Positions 27,438-35,172 of a stretch of DNA of 64,000 nucleotides are shown piece after piece (position 1 is the stretch's first letter; each line of letters opens with the position of its first letter). The translations under genes and the position numbers were made by a program. The notes beneath the pieces are model-generated. The model was not told the DNA's origin. It was given only the letters and a program-made list of their open reading frames with translations, and made no database searches. Source of the stretch: Sphingobacterium litopenaei (GTDB lineage Bacteria > Bacteroidota > Bacteroidia > Sphingobacteriales > Sphingobacteriaceae); assembly GCF_014692495.1 (NCBI RefSeq), contig NZ_JACOIJ010000003.1:124001-188000 (forward strand). The letters are read 5' to 3'.

Positions 27438-27454
27438 GTGTCGAATTTCAACAC
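27438..27454. promoter_or_regulatory. Near-palindrome upstream of hsdM
   Basis: GTGTCGAA-T-TTCAACAC is an inverted repeat with one mismatch, 26 bp before the hsdM start. The position suits an operator for the restriction operon. Confidence 0.4.
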
Positions 27455-27509
27455 ACTAATATTTGATATTTTATAAGTTAATAATTGCCTAAATATAGCG
27501 AAAAATACG

Positions 27510-27560
27510 CAATTAGAATACGGTAAACAGTAATGAAGTAAACTAAAGTCAATTAGAATA
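27510..27560. repeat. Direct repeats shared with the right end of the element
   Basis: CAATTAGAATA occurs at 27510-27520 and 27550-27560. AGTAAACTAAA (27537-27547) and AAAGTCAATTAGA (27545-27557) recur exactly at 35133-35143 and 35070-35082. They could be recombinase arm sites marking a former element end. Confidence 0.5.
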
Positions 27561-27643
27561 TAGTAGCCAGTGAAAACAAAAAACAATTTTATTACATCCA
27601 CTATTATTGTATAATTTAGCCTAAATATTTTACCCCTAAAATT

Positions 27644-27871
27644 ATGTCTCGCTCAAAACGTAAAATTAAAATATTAGGAATTACTTCTGCTGAATCAGAA
27701 AAGCAGGATAAAAGATTATGGAATAGAAAATTCAGAAAAGTATGCAAAAAACTAATTCGGCAGGAAAAGGAACTTCCTAATAATATCAAAGCCGTGACCG
27801 ATGTTTGGTCAGGCTCTAAAGATGGCAAACGATTTAGGGAAAATATTCCCCAAAAATATATGAGAAAATAG
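27644..27871 (+). CDS. Small basic hypothetical protein
   Basis: This 75-residue, Lys/Arg-rich protein starts MSRSKRKIKILGITSAESEK and ends DVWSGSKDGKRFRENIP plus a short basic tail. The pattern (basic start, S-E-K-x-D-K-R, later S-K-D-G-K) resembles small uncharacterised proteins found in many Bacteroidota. It is the only rightward gene in the element and is divergent from hsdM. A role in nucleic-acid binding is possible from its charge; nothing more can be said. Confidence 0.65.
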   Translation: MSRSKRKIKILGITSAESEKQDKRLWNRKFRKVCKKLIRQEKELPNNIKAVTDVWSGSKDGKRFRENIPQKYMRK

Positions 27872-27880
27872 TGTTTCTAA

Positions 27881-27923
27881 CCTCCTCAATTATCAATCTT
27901 TTTAAAGTTGAAATTTGAGGAGG
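27881..27923 (+). terminator. Hairpin after the small basic gene
   Basis: CCTCCTCAA (27881-27889) pairs with TTGAGGAGG (27915-27923) across a 25-nt loop, between the convergent small genes. No clear T-run follows. Confidence 0.4.
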
Positions 27924-27946
27924 ACGCCTACGGCAGGTAAAATGGT

Positions 27947-28225
27947 TCAATCCTCAGATTTCCCATTTTCTAATTTTTCGAGTTTAAAAGCGACTTTCAA
28001 ATACATATTTTTCCAAATTTCCTTTTCTTCATTATGTACTTCTTCGGACTTAAGAATCTTATCAATAGTTTCTATTTCTTTCATCCAGTTATTAAGAAGT
28101 AATGAGTCCATATCTAATTTGCGGGCTAAAGATATAATAGTTTCGCCATCTTGAAATTTCTTATACAATTCCATTAACTTCATTAATTGCACTGGATGTT
28201 CTACTGTTTTTCTCGGTCTTCCCAT
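27947..28225 (-). CDS. Helix-turn-helix protein with GRPRK start, mobilization-associated
   Basis: This 92-residue protein opens with an AT-hook-like GRPRK. It has a helix-turn-helix-like region (YKKFQDGETIISLARKLDMD) and a C-terminal charged helix. It overlaps the coiled-coil membrane-protein gene by 25 bp, at the end of the leftward mobilization operon. It may be a DNA-binding accessory of relaxosome function or a transcriptional regulator. No specific family is recognised. Confidence 0.6.
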   Translation of the reverse strand: MGRPRKTVEHPVQLMKLMELYKKFQDGETIISLARKLDMDSLLLNNWMKEIETIDKILKSEEVHNEEKEIWKNMYLKVAFKLEKLENGKSED

Positions 28226-28821
28226 TTTTTATATAATTTGTATTTATCTGGATTTTCTTTAAAATATTTATTGATTTCCCCTAATTCATATTGCCTTAAG
28301 TTATAGGTTTCTAACTGTTTAAGTTTTTTAGCTGAATCTGATAATTGAATTGATAGAAATCCTACTAATCCAAATGACAGAACGATTAGAGCTATTGAAA
28401 ACAAAAAAATACTATAAGGATTTCTTACTTTTTTCATTCGCCTTTCGATAGTAATCAAATCAGCTTCTACTTTTTTATAATCATCTTTAAATTGAGCTGA
28501 TACCAACTGAAAATTATCATTCAAGATTTTAAGATTTTCCCCTTGTACGGTTGAATTAAAATCATCCTGAATTTTCTTTAATGCAGCATCAATAACTTTA
28601 CAAACGTTAACCTGATTATCTAATGACTTCTGCTCAATTGATTGTTTAGTATTGAAGATCTTAATAGATTGTTGTTTATGTAATTCTAAAACTTGATTTA
28701 ATTCTTCAATAACTTTATTCTTATCAGCCTCATCAGCACAAACTTGCTTGTGCAATTTATCTTCCAGTTGCTCTAATCGTTGTAAAATAGATTTTAGCAA
28801 TTCCAATAATTTTTCTTCCAT
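28201..28821 (-). CDS. Coiled-coil single-span membrane protein, mobilization-associated
   Basis: This 206-residue protein starts with about 125 residues of heptad-like coiled coil (LLELLKSILQRLEQLEDKL). It has a hydrophobic span near residues 136-160 (SIFLFSIALIVLSFGLVGFL) and a charged tail. Proteins of this form often follow the relaxase gene in Bacteroidota mobilizable elements. It may dock the relaxosome at the membrane or at the helper secretion system; this is inference from position. The gap to the relaxase gene is 11 bp. Confidence 0.65.
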   Translation of the reverse strand: MEEKLLELLKSILQRLEQLEDKLHKQVCADEADKNKVIEELNQVLELHKQQSIKIFNTKQSIEQKSLDNQVNVCKVIDAALKKIQDDFNSTVQGENLKILNDNFQLVSAQFKDDYKKVEADLITIERRMKKVRNPYSIFLFSIALIVLSFGLVGFLSIQLSDSAKKLKQLETYNLRQYELGEINKYFKENPDKYKLYKKWEDREKQ

Positions 28822-28832
28822 AGCTTATCAAT

Positions 28833-29786
28833 TTACCTTCTGTAATAGTTCTTTTTCTTTTTTTTCATCTTCTGATTCTCATCAGCTTGATCATTTGCGC
28901 CAGCGCCAAAACTTCCTAGAACATTAAAAGCATTTCCAATACTCGTACTAAAAGACTTAGCTTCAGTCGGATCGATTTTATTTTCAACACCTTCTGATAT
29001 TTGCTCTTTTGGCTTTTCTAACTCTAGCTTAATTTTATTCTGTTCAAGCGTGTTTAAAATAGTTTCTACTCTAAGCTCGTTATCCAATTCAGAGAACTTA
29101 AATCCACCTTTCTTAGTTATATCTTCTAATTTGCTTGTTGTTTCCTTTTTATAATCAGTCGGAATTATTCTTCCACCAACATAACCAGTACTATTTTTTG
29201 TCAAATGAAGCTCATAGCCTCTTTTTAACAGGGCTTCTTTAAGTTTATCAAGAGATATGTTCATTGGATTCCTTAGCTCATCTCTAATGGCTTTTAAAGC
29301 ATATTGCTTTTCTACTTTATTCAAATGGTGCTTAATCTCCTTTGCATTATACCAGCCTCTCTCTTTACAAATCTGATCCAACACTTTATGTAAAGTGAAT
29401 GCCAAATATTTATCAGAATACGTAGCGCCAGAACTAGAAATTCTATTAACATATATGTGAGCGTGTTTAGTAGTTCTGGATTGATGCAAAGCACACAAAT
29501 ACTGGTGATCCTGAAGCTTCAATTTTTCTAACACATCCTTACATAATTGTTGCCAATCGATTTCCTTGAAATCTTTAGTATATATTTTGTGTGGACTTAC
29601 TACAATACTCAATGCTAAATTTTTCGTAGGGTTGTTAGGTGTCATCATCTTAAATTCCCGATACATTTCTGAACCATCCTTTCCAAAAAGACCATTCCGT
29701 AAAAGCTCTACCGCTGTACCTTTATCGTTCAATAGATAATCCAATCCTTGTGAACTACCTTTCACTGCTTTTGCCTTACCCGTCAT
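28833..29786 (-). CDS. Relaxase/mobilization nuclease (MobA-type)
   Basis: This 317-residue relaxase belongs to the MobA/VirD2-like family. A probable catalytic tyrosine is Tyr17 in GLDYLL, and the metal-binding triad region is HQSRTTKHAHIYVNRI with His101, His108, His110 and Asn114. The C-terminal half is basic and ends KKKKKNYYRR. It nicks the transfer origin and leads the strand into a recipient through a helper conjugation apparatus. It overlaps the MobC-like gene by 4 bp (ATGA), so they are co-expressed. Confidence 0.9.
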   Translation of the reverse strand: MTGKAKAVKGSSQGLDYLLNDKGTAVELLRNGLFGKDGSEMYREFKMMTPNNPTKNLALSIVVSPHKIYTKDFKEIDWQQLCKDVLEKLKLQDHQYLCALHQSRTTKHAHIYVNRISSSGATYSDKYLAFTLHKVLDQICKERGWYNAKEIKHHLNKVEKQYALKAIRDELRNPMNISLDKLKEALLKRGYELHLTKNSTGYVGGRIIPTDYKKETTSKLEDITKKGGFKFSELDNELRVETILNTLEQNKIKLELEKPKEQISEGVENKIDPTEAKSFSTSIGNAFNVLGSFGAGANDQADENQKMKKKKKNYYRR

Positions 29787-30172
29787 GGTAATTGATTTTT
29801 ATAAATCACCTCTATTTTATGAATAGTATCTGCTATTTCTGCTCTTAATATCATATCTAAATCATATTTCATATAATTAGAAATTCTAGAAAAAGCAGTT
29901 CGGAGATTTGCTATTTCCATCATCAGCTCTCTTTGTTCTTGACTCATTTTAGGAATTCTAGCTTTATAGAATAGTAAGTTTCTACCTAAGTCTGATTTGC
30001 TAATTTTCAGCTTTTTAGAAAATTCATTTAATCGCTCGAATTCAGATTTCCGTAAACGTATACACCATCTAAAATTTCGATTATCACCTTCTACCTCATC
30101 TTTATTTACATCAATATCTACCTTATTATTTTGTTTAATTAAACGTTCTAATTCATCAAATAATTCGTTCAT
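29783..30172 (-). CDS. MobC-like relaxosome accessory protein
   Basis: This 129-residue protein has a ribbon-helix-helix-like central part (FRWCIRLRKSEFERLNEFSK, then LKISKSDLGRNLLFYK) and a helical C-terminus, the pattern of MobC proteins that open the transfer origin. The ATG at 30172 has AAAGGATC a few bases upstream; the longer reading would use a TTG. It is the first gene of the mobilization operon and lies right beside the candidate transfer origin at 30208-30275. Confidence 0.8.
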   Translation of the reverse strand: MNELFDELERLIKQNNKVDIDVNKDEVEGDNRNFRWCIRLRKSEFERLNEFSKKLKISKSDLGRNLLFYKARIPKMSQEQRELMMEIANLRTAFSRISNYMKYDLDMILRAEIADTIHKIEVIYKNQLP

Positions 30173-30207
30173 AGTTGATCCTTTCAATTAATAAATTTTT
30201 CATAAAA

Positions 30208-30275
30208 CTAATTCCGACAGCATGGAGGAATTAGCAAGAAGTCGATGGCACAAAACCATTTGTGTGCCACTCGAC
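30208..30275. other. Candidate origin of transfer (oriT) with two hairpins
   Basis: The 124-bp gap between the primase and MobC-like genes has CTAATTCC (30208-30215)/GGAATTAG (30227-30234). A longer interrupted hairpin follows: GTCGA plus TGGCACA (30241-30252) pairs with TGTGCCA and TCGAC (30263-30275), with one bulged base. Paired hairpins immediately upstream of mobC/mobA are typical of oriT regions. Confidence 0.5.
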
Positions 30276-30296
30276 ATATCTTGACCCTTCTAATCT

Positions 30297-31187
30297 TCAA
30301 TACTTTCCAAGCAAGTAATCATTTAGATCCTTGCCTTTGAATGTAGGTCTATAATCATAAAATTTAGAGCCATGCATATCTGATTTATCCCTTAATAATT
30401 CAGTAGCTTTATCTCCTGCATTATCTCGATCTAGAAATCCTATGATTTGAATCTGATCCGTTCCTCTACTAAAAGGAAGGTTTTCAAAAGTCATTTTCAA
30501 ATTATTAACAGTATTTAAAATGCAGTAATCATGAAGCAATTCTTGTTCAGGATAAATCATTAAAAAACTTAGAAAGTCTAAAATGCCCTCAAAATAAATT
30601 CTGCTTTTAGCACCTAAATTTTCAAAAAAGGTATAGCCTTGCTTAGTAACAGTTTTGAAATTCTTAGAGAACAAAACATGTCCTTTCAAAAAATTTTCAG
30701 TACCCAAACTCCAATATTCCTTATTTGAGTTGCTCCATCGATATTGGTAAGTTTTTAAATATCTCGAAGCCATTTCGAAATTAGAAATACCCCTATCTTC
30801 TACTAGATATTTCAACATATATGGCTGTCTGAAAACATCATATTCATTTAAAATTATTATACTATCTCCATCCTTTTTCTTTTCAATAGCTATTAATTTA
30901 TCAGGCTGTTGAAAAGAAAAAATACCATTATTGAATTTTTTGACTATTTCTTTAACCGTCAATTCAGGATATATCAATAAAATGAGGTCGATTAATGTCC
31001 CACCGGTATTATTTAATGAATAATCTACCCAAAGATTGTTTGATGATACCTTAAGGCTACCAGTTCGCTGATTTGGCGTAATAAACGATTTGTACATCCA
31101 ATAACCATTACACTTCCTTTCAGGGTAAACTGAAATTAACTCTAAGAATAATGGTATTGAGATCTTATTAATTTCCTTAGTTTCCAT
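30297..31187 (-). CDS. Toprim/CHC2-like DNA primase
   Basis: This 296-residue protein is related to the CHC2-Toprim primases of Bacteroidota mobile elements. The N-terminal part (CNGYWMYKSFITPNQRTGSL, then LIDLILLIYP) corresponds to the zinc-finger-like region but lacks most zinc cysteines. The C-terminal Toprim core is visible as IIGFLDRDNAGDKA and FKGKDLNDYL. It would prime replication of the excised circle. It is preceded by the GTAGTCA repeats and follows the VapE-type gene. Confidence 0.8.
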   Translation of the reverse strand: METKEINKISIPLFLELISVYPERKCNGYWMYKSFITPNQRTGSLKVSSNNLWVDYSLNNTGGTLIDLILLIYPELTVKEIVKKFNNGIFSFQQPDKLIAIEKKKDGDSIIILNEYDVFRQPYMLKYLVEDRGISNFEMASRYLKTYQYRWSNSNKEYWSLGTENFLKGHVLFSKNFKTVTKQGYTFFENLGAKSRIYFEGILDFLSFLMIYPEQELLHDYCILNTVNNLKMTFENLPFSRGTDQIQIIGFLDRDNAGDKATELLRDKSDMHGSKFYDYRPTFKGKDLNDYLLGKY

Positions 31188-31206
31188 AATTTCTTTATAT
31201 TTTTAT

Positions 31207-31308
31207 GTAGTCATGTAGTCAGTAATAAAATATTTTACTGACTACACAAAAAACACGCTTTAAACCTTGATTAACACATTTTTTATTGTATTTGTAGTCA
31301 TGTAGTCA
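31207..31308 (+). repeat. GTAGTCA repeats, 8-bp period, with hairpin
   Basis: GTAGTCA occurs at 31207, 31215, 31294 and 31302, and inverted at 31239. GTAGTCAGTAA (31215-31225) pairs with 31235-31245. The last pair overlaps the stop codon of the VapE-type gene. Similar units lie at 16146-16168 at the other end of the element. Iterons of a replication origin or operator sites are the main options. Confidence 0.65.
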
Positions 31309-32470
31309 GTAAATATTTAATAAAGTATACACGTCTTGAATCAGTGATTGTATTTCCCTGTGCATTGATGTGATTTCTCCTATTCACTGCTACAAAACCT
31401 AGTGATCGTAGTGCCTGGCCAATTTTCTTTTCAGAATATTTTTGATAAGTCTTATTTTGAAGATCCAATAGAATTTCTGAAGACATTAAGACTGCATGAT
31501 GATCATCTTCACTTCCTGGAGCGTAATATTTTGATAACATTTCATATTCAATAGAATGCGTCTTAAACTTGGAGTTATACCGTTCATTTTGGTCTATCTC
31601 ATCTCTTGAAACCTCACATTCAAAACCATTCATATATAAATCATATGCTTCACCCCACACTAAGTCTATGTCTATTTCTTTCGAATAAGACCAATCTATC
31701 TCAATCACATCAAAGCAAATCCAACGGACAGTAGCATCAGCTGTTAAAAAGGAATAAGTATCTGTAGTTCCTATAAAGGAAATACGACGAGGAGTCATTT
31801 TAGGATTAGCTGCGTAAGGACGTCTTACATTGACATGCAATCTTGACATAGATGATTTAAACTCCTCTAGATCTGTATTCCTCATGTTACCTAAATCATC
31901 TAAAATACATAGAAGATTAGCGGACAAAGCAATATCCATATCATTGCCTAGTCTTGGGTTTTCGATATAATAACTTTTAAGTTGACTTGGAACTAAAAAT
32001 CGTGTAAATGAGGATTTACCTAGATTCTGTTTTCCAGATGAAACAAGGACTATAGCATTTTTATTAAAATAGTTTTCACACAATGCACACTTCACCACAC
32101 GACATGCCCATTTCATAAACTGGACTATAAAGCGATACTGATCTTCAGTTTTTACATAGTCTAAAAATTTACGAATGTAGTCGGTTTGATTACATTCAAG
32201 ATACTTTTTGTGACACGCTTTAAAATACTCTTGAAAAGGGTCATATCTTACTATCTTATTAGATTTTAAAAATGTTATAACATCATTGTTCGATGCTGCA
32301 ATCTTTCTAGTTTGTAGTTCAATTACTAGATCATTTTCATTAGCTTCAGCATATTCAAGATGTTCCTTTGGTTTGACCTCAATAATATTTTGGATAATAT
32401 TATATCTGAAGTCATAGTGTTCACGCAGTTCTCTAATAACGCGGATTAATTTTAATTCATTCGCACACAT
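31298..32470 (-). CDS. VapE-type ATPase / SF3-like helicase
   Basis: This 390-residue protein has the virulence-associated E fold: Walker A SSGKQNLGKSSF, Walker B LLCILDDLG, then RRISFIGTTDTYSFLTADAT. A winged-helix-like C-terminus follows (KKIGQALRSLGFVAVNRR). Such proteins act as replicative helicases of mobile elements, normally paired with a primase as here. It lies between the excisionase-like HTH gene and the primase. Confidence 0.88.
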   Translation of the reverse strand: MCANELKLIRVIRELREHYDFRYNIIQNIIEVKPKEHLEYAEANENDLVIELQTRKIAASNNDVITFLKSNKIVRYDPFQEYFKACHKKYLECNQTDYIRKFLDYVKTEDQYRFIVQFMKWACRVVKCALCENYFNKNAIVLVSSGKQNLGKSSFTRFLVPSQLKSYYIENPRLGNDMDIALSANLLCILDDLGNMRNTDLEEFKSSMSRLHVNVRRPYAANPKMTPRRISFIGTTDTYSFLTADATVRWICFDVIEIDWSYSKEIDIDLVWGEAYDLYMNGFECEVSRDEIDQNERYNSKFKTHSIEYEMLSKYYAPGSEDDHHAVLMSSEILLDLQNKTYQKYSEKKIGQALRSLGFVAVNRRNHINAQGNTITDSRRVYFIKYLLTT

Positions 32471-32553
32471 AATAGAAATTCTTATGTTAAAAATTTGATT
32501 AACAATGGAATTCCTTTATTTTTGTATTGTCAGATACAGAAAAAGAAATTCCG

Positions 32554-32581
32554 AAAGGATAAGCCCAGATGCTTATCCTTT
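32554..32581. terminator. Hairpin at the end of the excisionase-like gene
   Basis: A perfect 11-bp stem (AAAGGATAAGC, 32554-32564, complement 32571-32581) with a 6-nt loop overlaps the stop codon. A T-run lies only on the plus-strand side, so on the minus strand it may act as a weak terminator or attenuator. Confidence 0.55.
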
Positions 32582-32878
32582 TTTTCTTCTATTACTTTGT
32601 GCAATATGGTGAAATGCGTCCTGTGTTGACTGTGACGAGGTTTTATGTTCTCCTCCTAATAACCATTGATCAATGGCTTTTTTCTCAAAAAACAATTTTG
32701 CCCCACCGTTTTGGTTTCGATGGAAAGGGATTAATGATTTACTAACCAATTGGTAAATATATTTAGGTTTATAGCCTGAATAGACTGCTAATTCCTCAAC
32801 GGTTAAGATAGATTTAAAACCTAATAAATAGTTTTCTAATCGATTTAACTTCTCTAAGATTAATTCATTTTTTTCCAT
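32573..32878 (-). CDS. Helix-turn-helix (excisionase/MerR-like) protein
   Basis: This 101-residue protein has an N-terminal helix and a MerR/excisionase-type winged HTH: LTVEELAVYSGYKPKYIYQL, then IPFHRNQNGGAKLFFEKKAI and DQWL. Proteins of this kind lie between the integrase and replication genes of many Bacteroidota elements and act as excisionases or regulators. The basic tail (NRRKKG) would aid DNA binding. Confidence 0.8.
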   Translation of the reverse strand: MEKNELILEKLNRLENYLLGFKSILTVEELAVYSGYKPKYIYQLVSKSLIPFHRNQNGGAKLFFEKKAIDQWLLGGEHKTSSQSTQDAFHHIAQSNRRKKG

Positions 32879-33021
32879 AATGTACTTTGTTTTTTATTCC
32901 TGACTTCATTGTCAAGTCAAACAAAGTAAAATAGAGTAGAAAAAATTAAGTTCCGAAGATTGGAATTATACAATCATTTATTAAATAATTCCAATCTTTT
33001 AGAAATTTGATAACAAAATAA

Positions 33022-33864
33022 TTATACTTTAAAAAGACTAATAATATCATTTTCTCTTGAAACAATTTCCACTTTCCTTCCATCATATGATGAACTAACA
33101 TTTTTTGGAATAGCAATTCTACCCTTAATTGTAAATACACTCAAAACAAATCTTAACGTATATTTCTTATTTATAGATTTTATCTGATCTTGAAATAACT
33201 TAGTTTGAATATTTGTCATTTTTAAATCAAAAAGTGGAGATTCCAAAACCAGACCTTTTTGCAATACCTCAATAAATTTTGATTTCATTTCAGTCTGATT
33301 ACTTAAATCTTCATAAATTATGAAACCATGCTTTATCATATTATCAAATAAAAATTCAGCTTGTTTGTACGAGATTAGATCTTTTCTTTTAGATAGAACA
33401 TTTGATGCTTTACTCTTGATTTTTGGTAAATATAGTTCAGCAAAAGATGGTTTAAAAAGATAAAACATTAAATATCCTGCTACCATAAATAGTAATAAGA
33501 AAATAGAAATGTAGCTAACATCCATTATTATATTTATAGTAGAAAAATCTCCGTGGAATGAAGTAGACTCTTTATAGATAGAAATTAGATACAAAGAGAA
33601 AATCATTAATGGTACGAATAAGCTAATAAAGAAAACTCTTGGCTTATCGACTTTACTATCAAATGTAGTTTTAAGATTTAATGCGTATTCCATATACCAC
33701 TTAAAACAGACAACACTAATTTTAAATACACAAAATATGCAAATTATCAATAAAATAATTTTCAAAATTGAAACATACTGATTTGTTCCAAGATATACCA
33801 CTCCTATTAAATTAGTAATTATTGTTATTAAAGCTAATGAGTAAAATTTGTTTTGATTTTTCAT
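33022..33864 (-). CDS. Multi-span membrane protein of unknown function
   Basis: This 280-residue protein has about four hydrophobic segments in its first 150 residues, then a soluble part (SYKQAEFLFDNMIKHGFIIY). Its ATG overlaps the integrase stop by 4 bp, so it is translated from the integrase transcript. No family is recognised. Co-expression with the integrase suggests a role in the element's life cycle or protection of the host cell. Confidence 0.6.
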   Translation of the reverse strand: MKNQNKFYSLALITIITNLIGVVYLGTNQYVSILKIILLIICIFCVFKISVVCFKWYMEYALNLKTTFDSKVDKPRVFFISLFVPLMIFSLYLISIYKESTSFHGDFSTINIIMDVSYISIFLLLFMVAGYLMFYLFKPSFAELYLPKIKSKASNVLSKRKDLISYKQAEFLFDNMIKHGFIIYEDLSNQTEMKSKFIEVLQKGLVLESPLFDLKMTNIQTKLFQDQIKSINKKYTLRFVLSVFTIKGRIAIPKNVSSSYDGRKVEIVSRENDIISLFKV

Positions 33865-34994
33865 AATAAGTTTAATTTAAGTTCTGGAATAATATAAGCT
33901 GACTCTCGCATCTTTCTGTCAGCAATTTTAGCGTAAATTTGAGTTGTACGAATGATTTTATGACCTAGACGTTTTTGTACTGTGTAAAGATCCGCTCCAT
34001 TTTCTAAAAGTAAAACAGCATTAGTATGTCTAGCTGAGTGAAATGTTATATGTCGCTTTGTACCAGAAAGTAAAACCCATTTAGCTAATTCATTATTATT
34101 GGTTGCACTATATTTCAAACCCTTAAAAACTCTTTCATAAGGCTCACCTCTTTTTCCTAATAGATCACGAGCTTGCTTAGAAATATATAAATATTCGACT
34201 CCTTCTGTCTTTTCCTGCCTAAAGTTAACTTTATAAACATCATCACCTTCTTCTCGAACTTCAGACCATGTTAGCTTATTACAATCTGACCATCTAAGTC
34301 CAGAAAGACAGGCAAAGATAAATGCGGATTTTAATACTGGATATTTACAAGGTGTATCAGACAACTTCTGTAGCTCTTCGAATGTGAGATATTCACGTTG
34401 CGTTTCAACCATATCAAAACTTTTGAGGTCATCTGCAAAATTATGGGTTAAGTAACCCTCTTTTACAGCCAGCCTCAAAGAAGCTTTAAACTTATTAAAA
34501 TAAGAATATTTAGTATTTGATGAAATAAATAGGTTACTCTTGGTTTTAGCTTCCTTATCAAAATATTTTCTGACGCTATTACAAAAAGTTTCATTGATCT
34601 CCTCGAACACAAAATTTTTACTAATTATATTTTGTAAATGTGCGAAGGTAGAAATCCACGTGTCCCGAGTAGATCCACTTTTCTCATTGGATTTTTCAAG
34701 GAAAAAATCTAAAAAACGTCTTTTTGTTTTAATTGGGTTTTTAATACCATATTTCCCCTGAGCAAAATCCGCTTTGCGAATCGCAAGAATGTTTTCAGCT
34801 AATTCTTTGTCTTCTTTATTTTTTTTCTTTTCATTAGCTGTCTTTGCATACGGATCAAAGTATAACTTTAAATATTCAAAATCTCTAAGATGAATTCTCT
34901 TACCATCATCCCCGACCGTCGACCCCTTATAATATTCGATATAGTAGCTAATTAAACCACTTTTTAGTTTCTTCTCTTTTAATGTTATCTTCAT
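33861..34994 (-). CDS. Tyrosine recombinase / integrase
   Basis: This 377-residue integrase has an arm-binding N-terminus (MKITLKEKKLKSGLISYYIE), a SAM-like core-binding domain and a catalytic domain. Catalytic residues are Arg in SGLRWSDC, Lys in RQEKTEG, H-x-x-R in FHSARHT, His in RLGHK and Tyr in TTQIYAK. It inserts the element at the mnmE 3' end, which is only about 160 bp from its start. The ATG at 34994 is preferred: the longer reading from 35048 would translate two palindromes that look like operators. Confidence 0.93.
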   Translation of the reverse strand: MKITLKEKKLKSGLISYYIEYYKGSTVGDDGKRIHLRDFEYLKLYFDPYAKTANEKKKNKEDKELAENILAIRKADFAQGKYGIKNPIKTKRRFLDFFLEKSNEKSGSTRDTWISTFAHLQNIISKNFVFEEINETFCNSVRKYFDKEAKTKSNLFISSNTKYSYFNKFKASLRLAVKEGYLTHNFADDLKSFDMVETQREYLTFEELQKLSDTPCKYPVLKSAFIFACLSGLRWSDCNKLTWSEVREEGDDVYKVNFRQEKTEGVEYLYISKQARDLLGKRGEPYERVFKGLKYSATNNNELAKWVLLSGTKRHITFHSARHTNAVLLLENGADLYTVQKRLGHKIIRTTQIYAKIADRKMRESAYIIPELKLNLL

Positions 34995-35004
34995 TACAAA
35001 AAAT

Positions 35005-35064
35005 AAAGGTGTACAATAGTACACCTTTAAGTTCTTTGAGGTGTACATGAATACACCAAATATA
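35005..35064 (-). promoter_or_regulatory. Integrase promoter with two GGTGTA palindromes
   Basis: TATATTTG (complement of 35057-35064) fits the -7 consensus. Directly downstream is GGTGTA-CATGAA-TACACC (35040-35057), then AAAGGTGTAC-AATA-GTACACCTTT (35005-35028) just before the ATG. The positions suit repression of the integrase. The same word occurs at 16002-16011. Confidence 0.6.
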
Positions 35065-35154
35065 GTAATAAAGTCAATTAGAGTAAAAACAAAATTAACA
35101 TAACTAATTGACTATCAAATAAAGTAAACCAGAGTAAACTAAAATAAAACGAAT

Positions 35155-35172
35155 CTACTTCCCGATACAAAA
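35155..35172. other. Right attachment site (attR) within mnmE
   Basis: The last codons of the functional mnmE (TTT TGT ATC GGG AAG TAG on the minus strand) contain CCGATACAAAA at 35162-35172, the direct repeat of 15932-15942. The final codons come from the element. Confidence 0.88.

Larger units (their letters stand above)
15932..35172. mobile_element. About 19.2-kb integrative mobilizable element in mnmE
   Basis: The element is bounded by an 11-bp direct repeat of the mnmE 3' end, with a tyrosine recombinase directly inside the right boundary. Backbone genes in order from the right are integrase, membrane protein, HTH/excisionase, VapE-type ATPase, Toprim primase, MobC-like protein, relaxase, coiled-coil membrane protein and HTH protein. 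This matches the NBU-like layout of Bacteroidota mobilizable elements. No type IV secretion genes are present, so it would need a helper conjugative element. Cargo at the left is a type I restriction operon with extra genes and a Fic gene. Confidence 0.92.

Noticed and set aside
16146..31308. CRISPR array
   Set aside because: The GTAGTCA repeats are 7-8 bp with no unique spacers of fixed size; no cas genes are present.
34995..35048. Integrase start at 35048
   Set aside because: The extra 18 residues are a translation of two palindromes; the arm-binding domain begins at ATG 34994.
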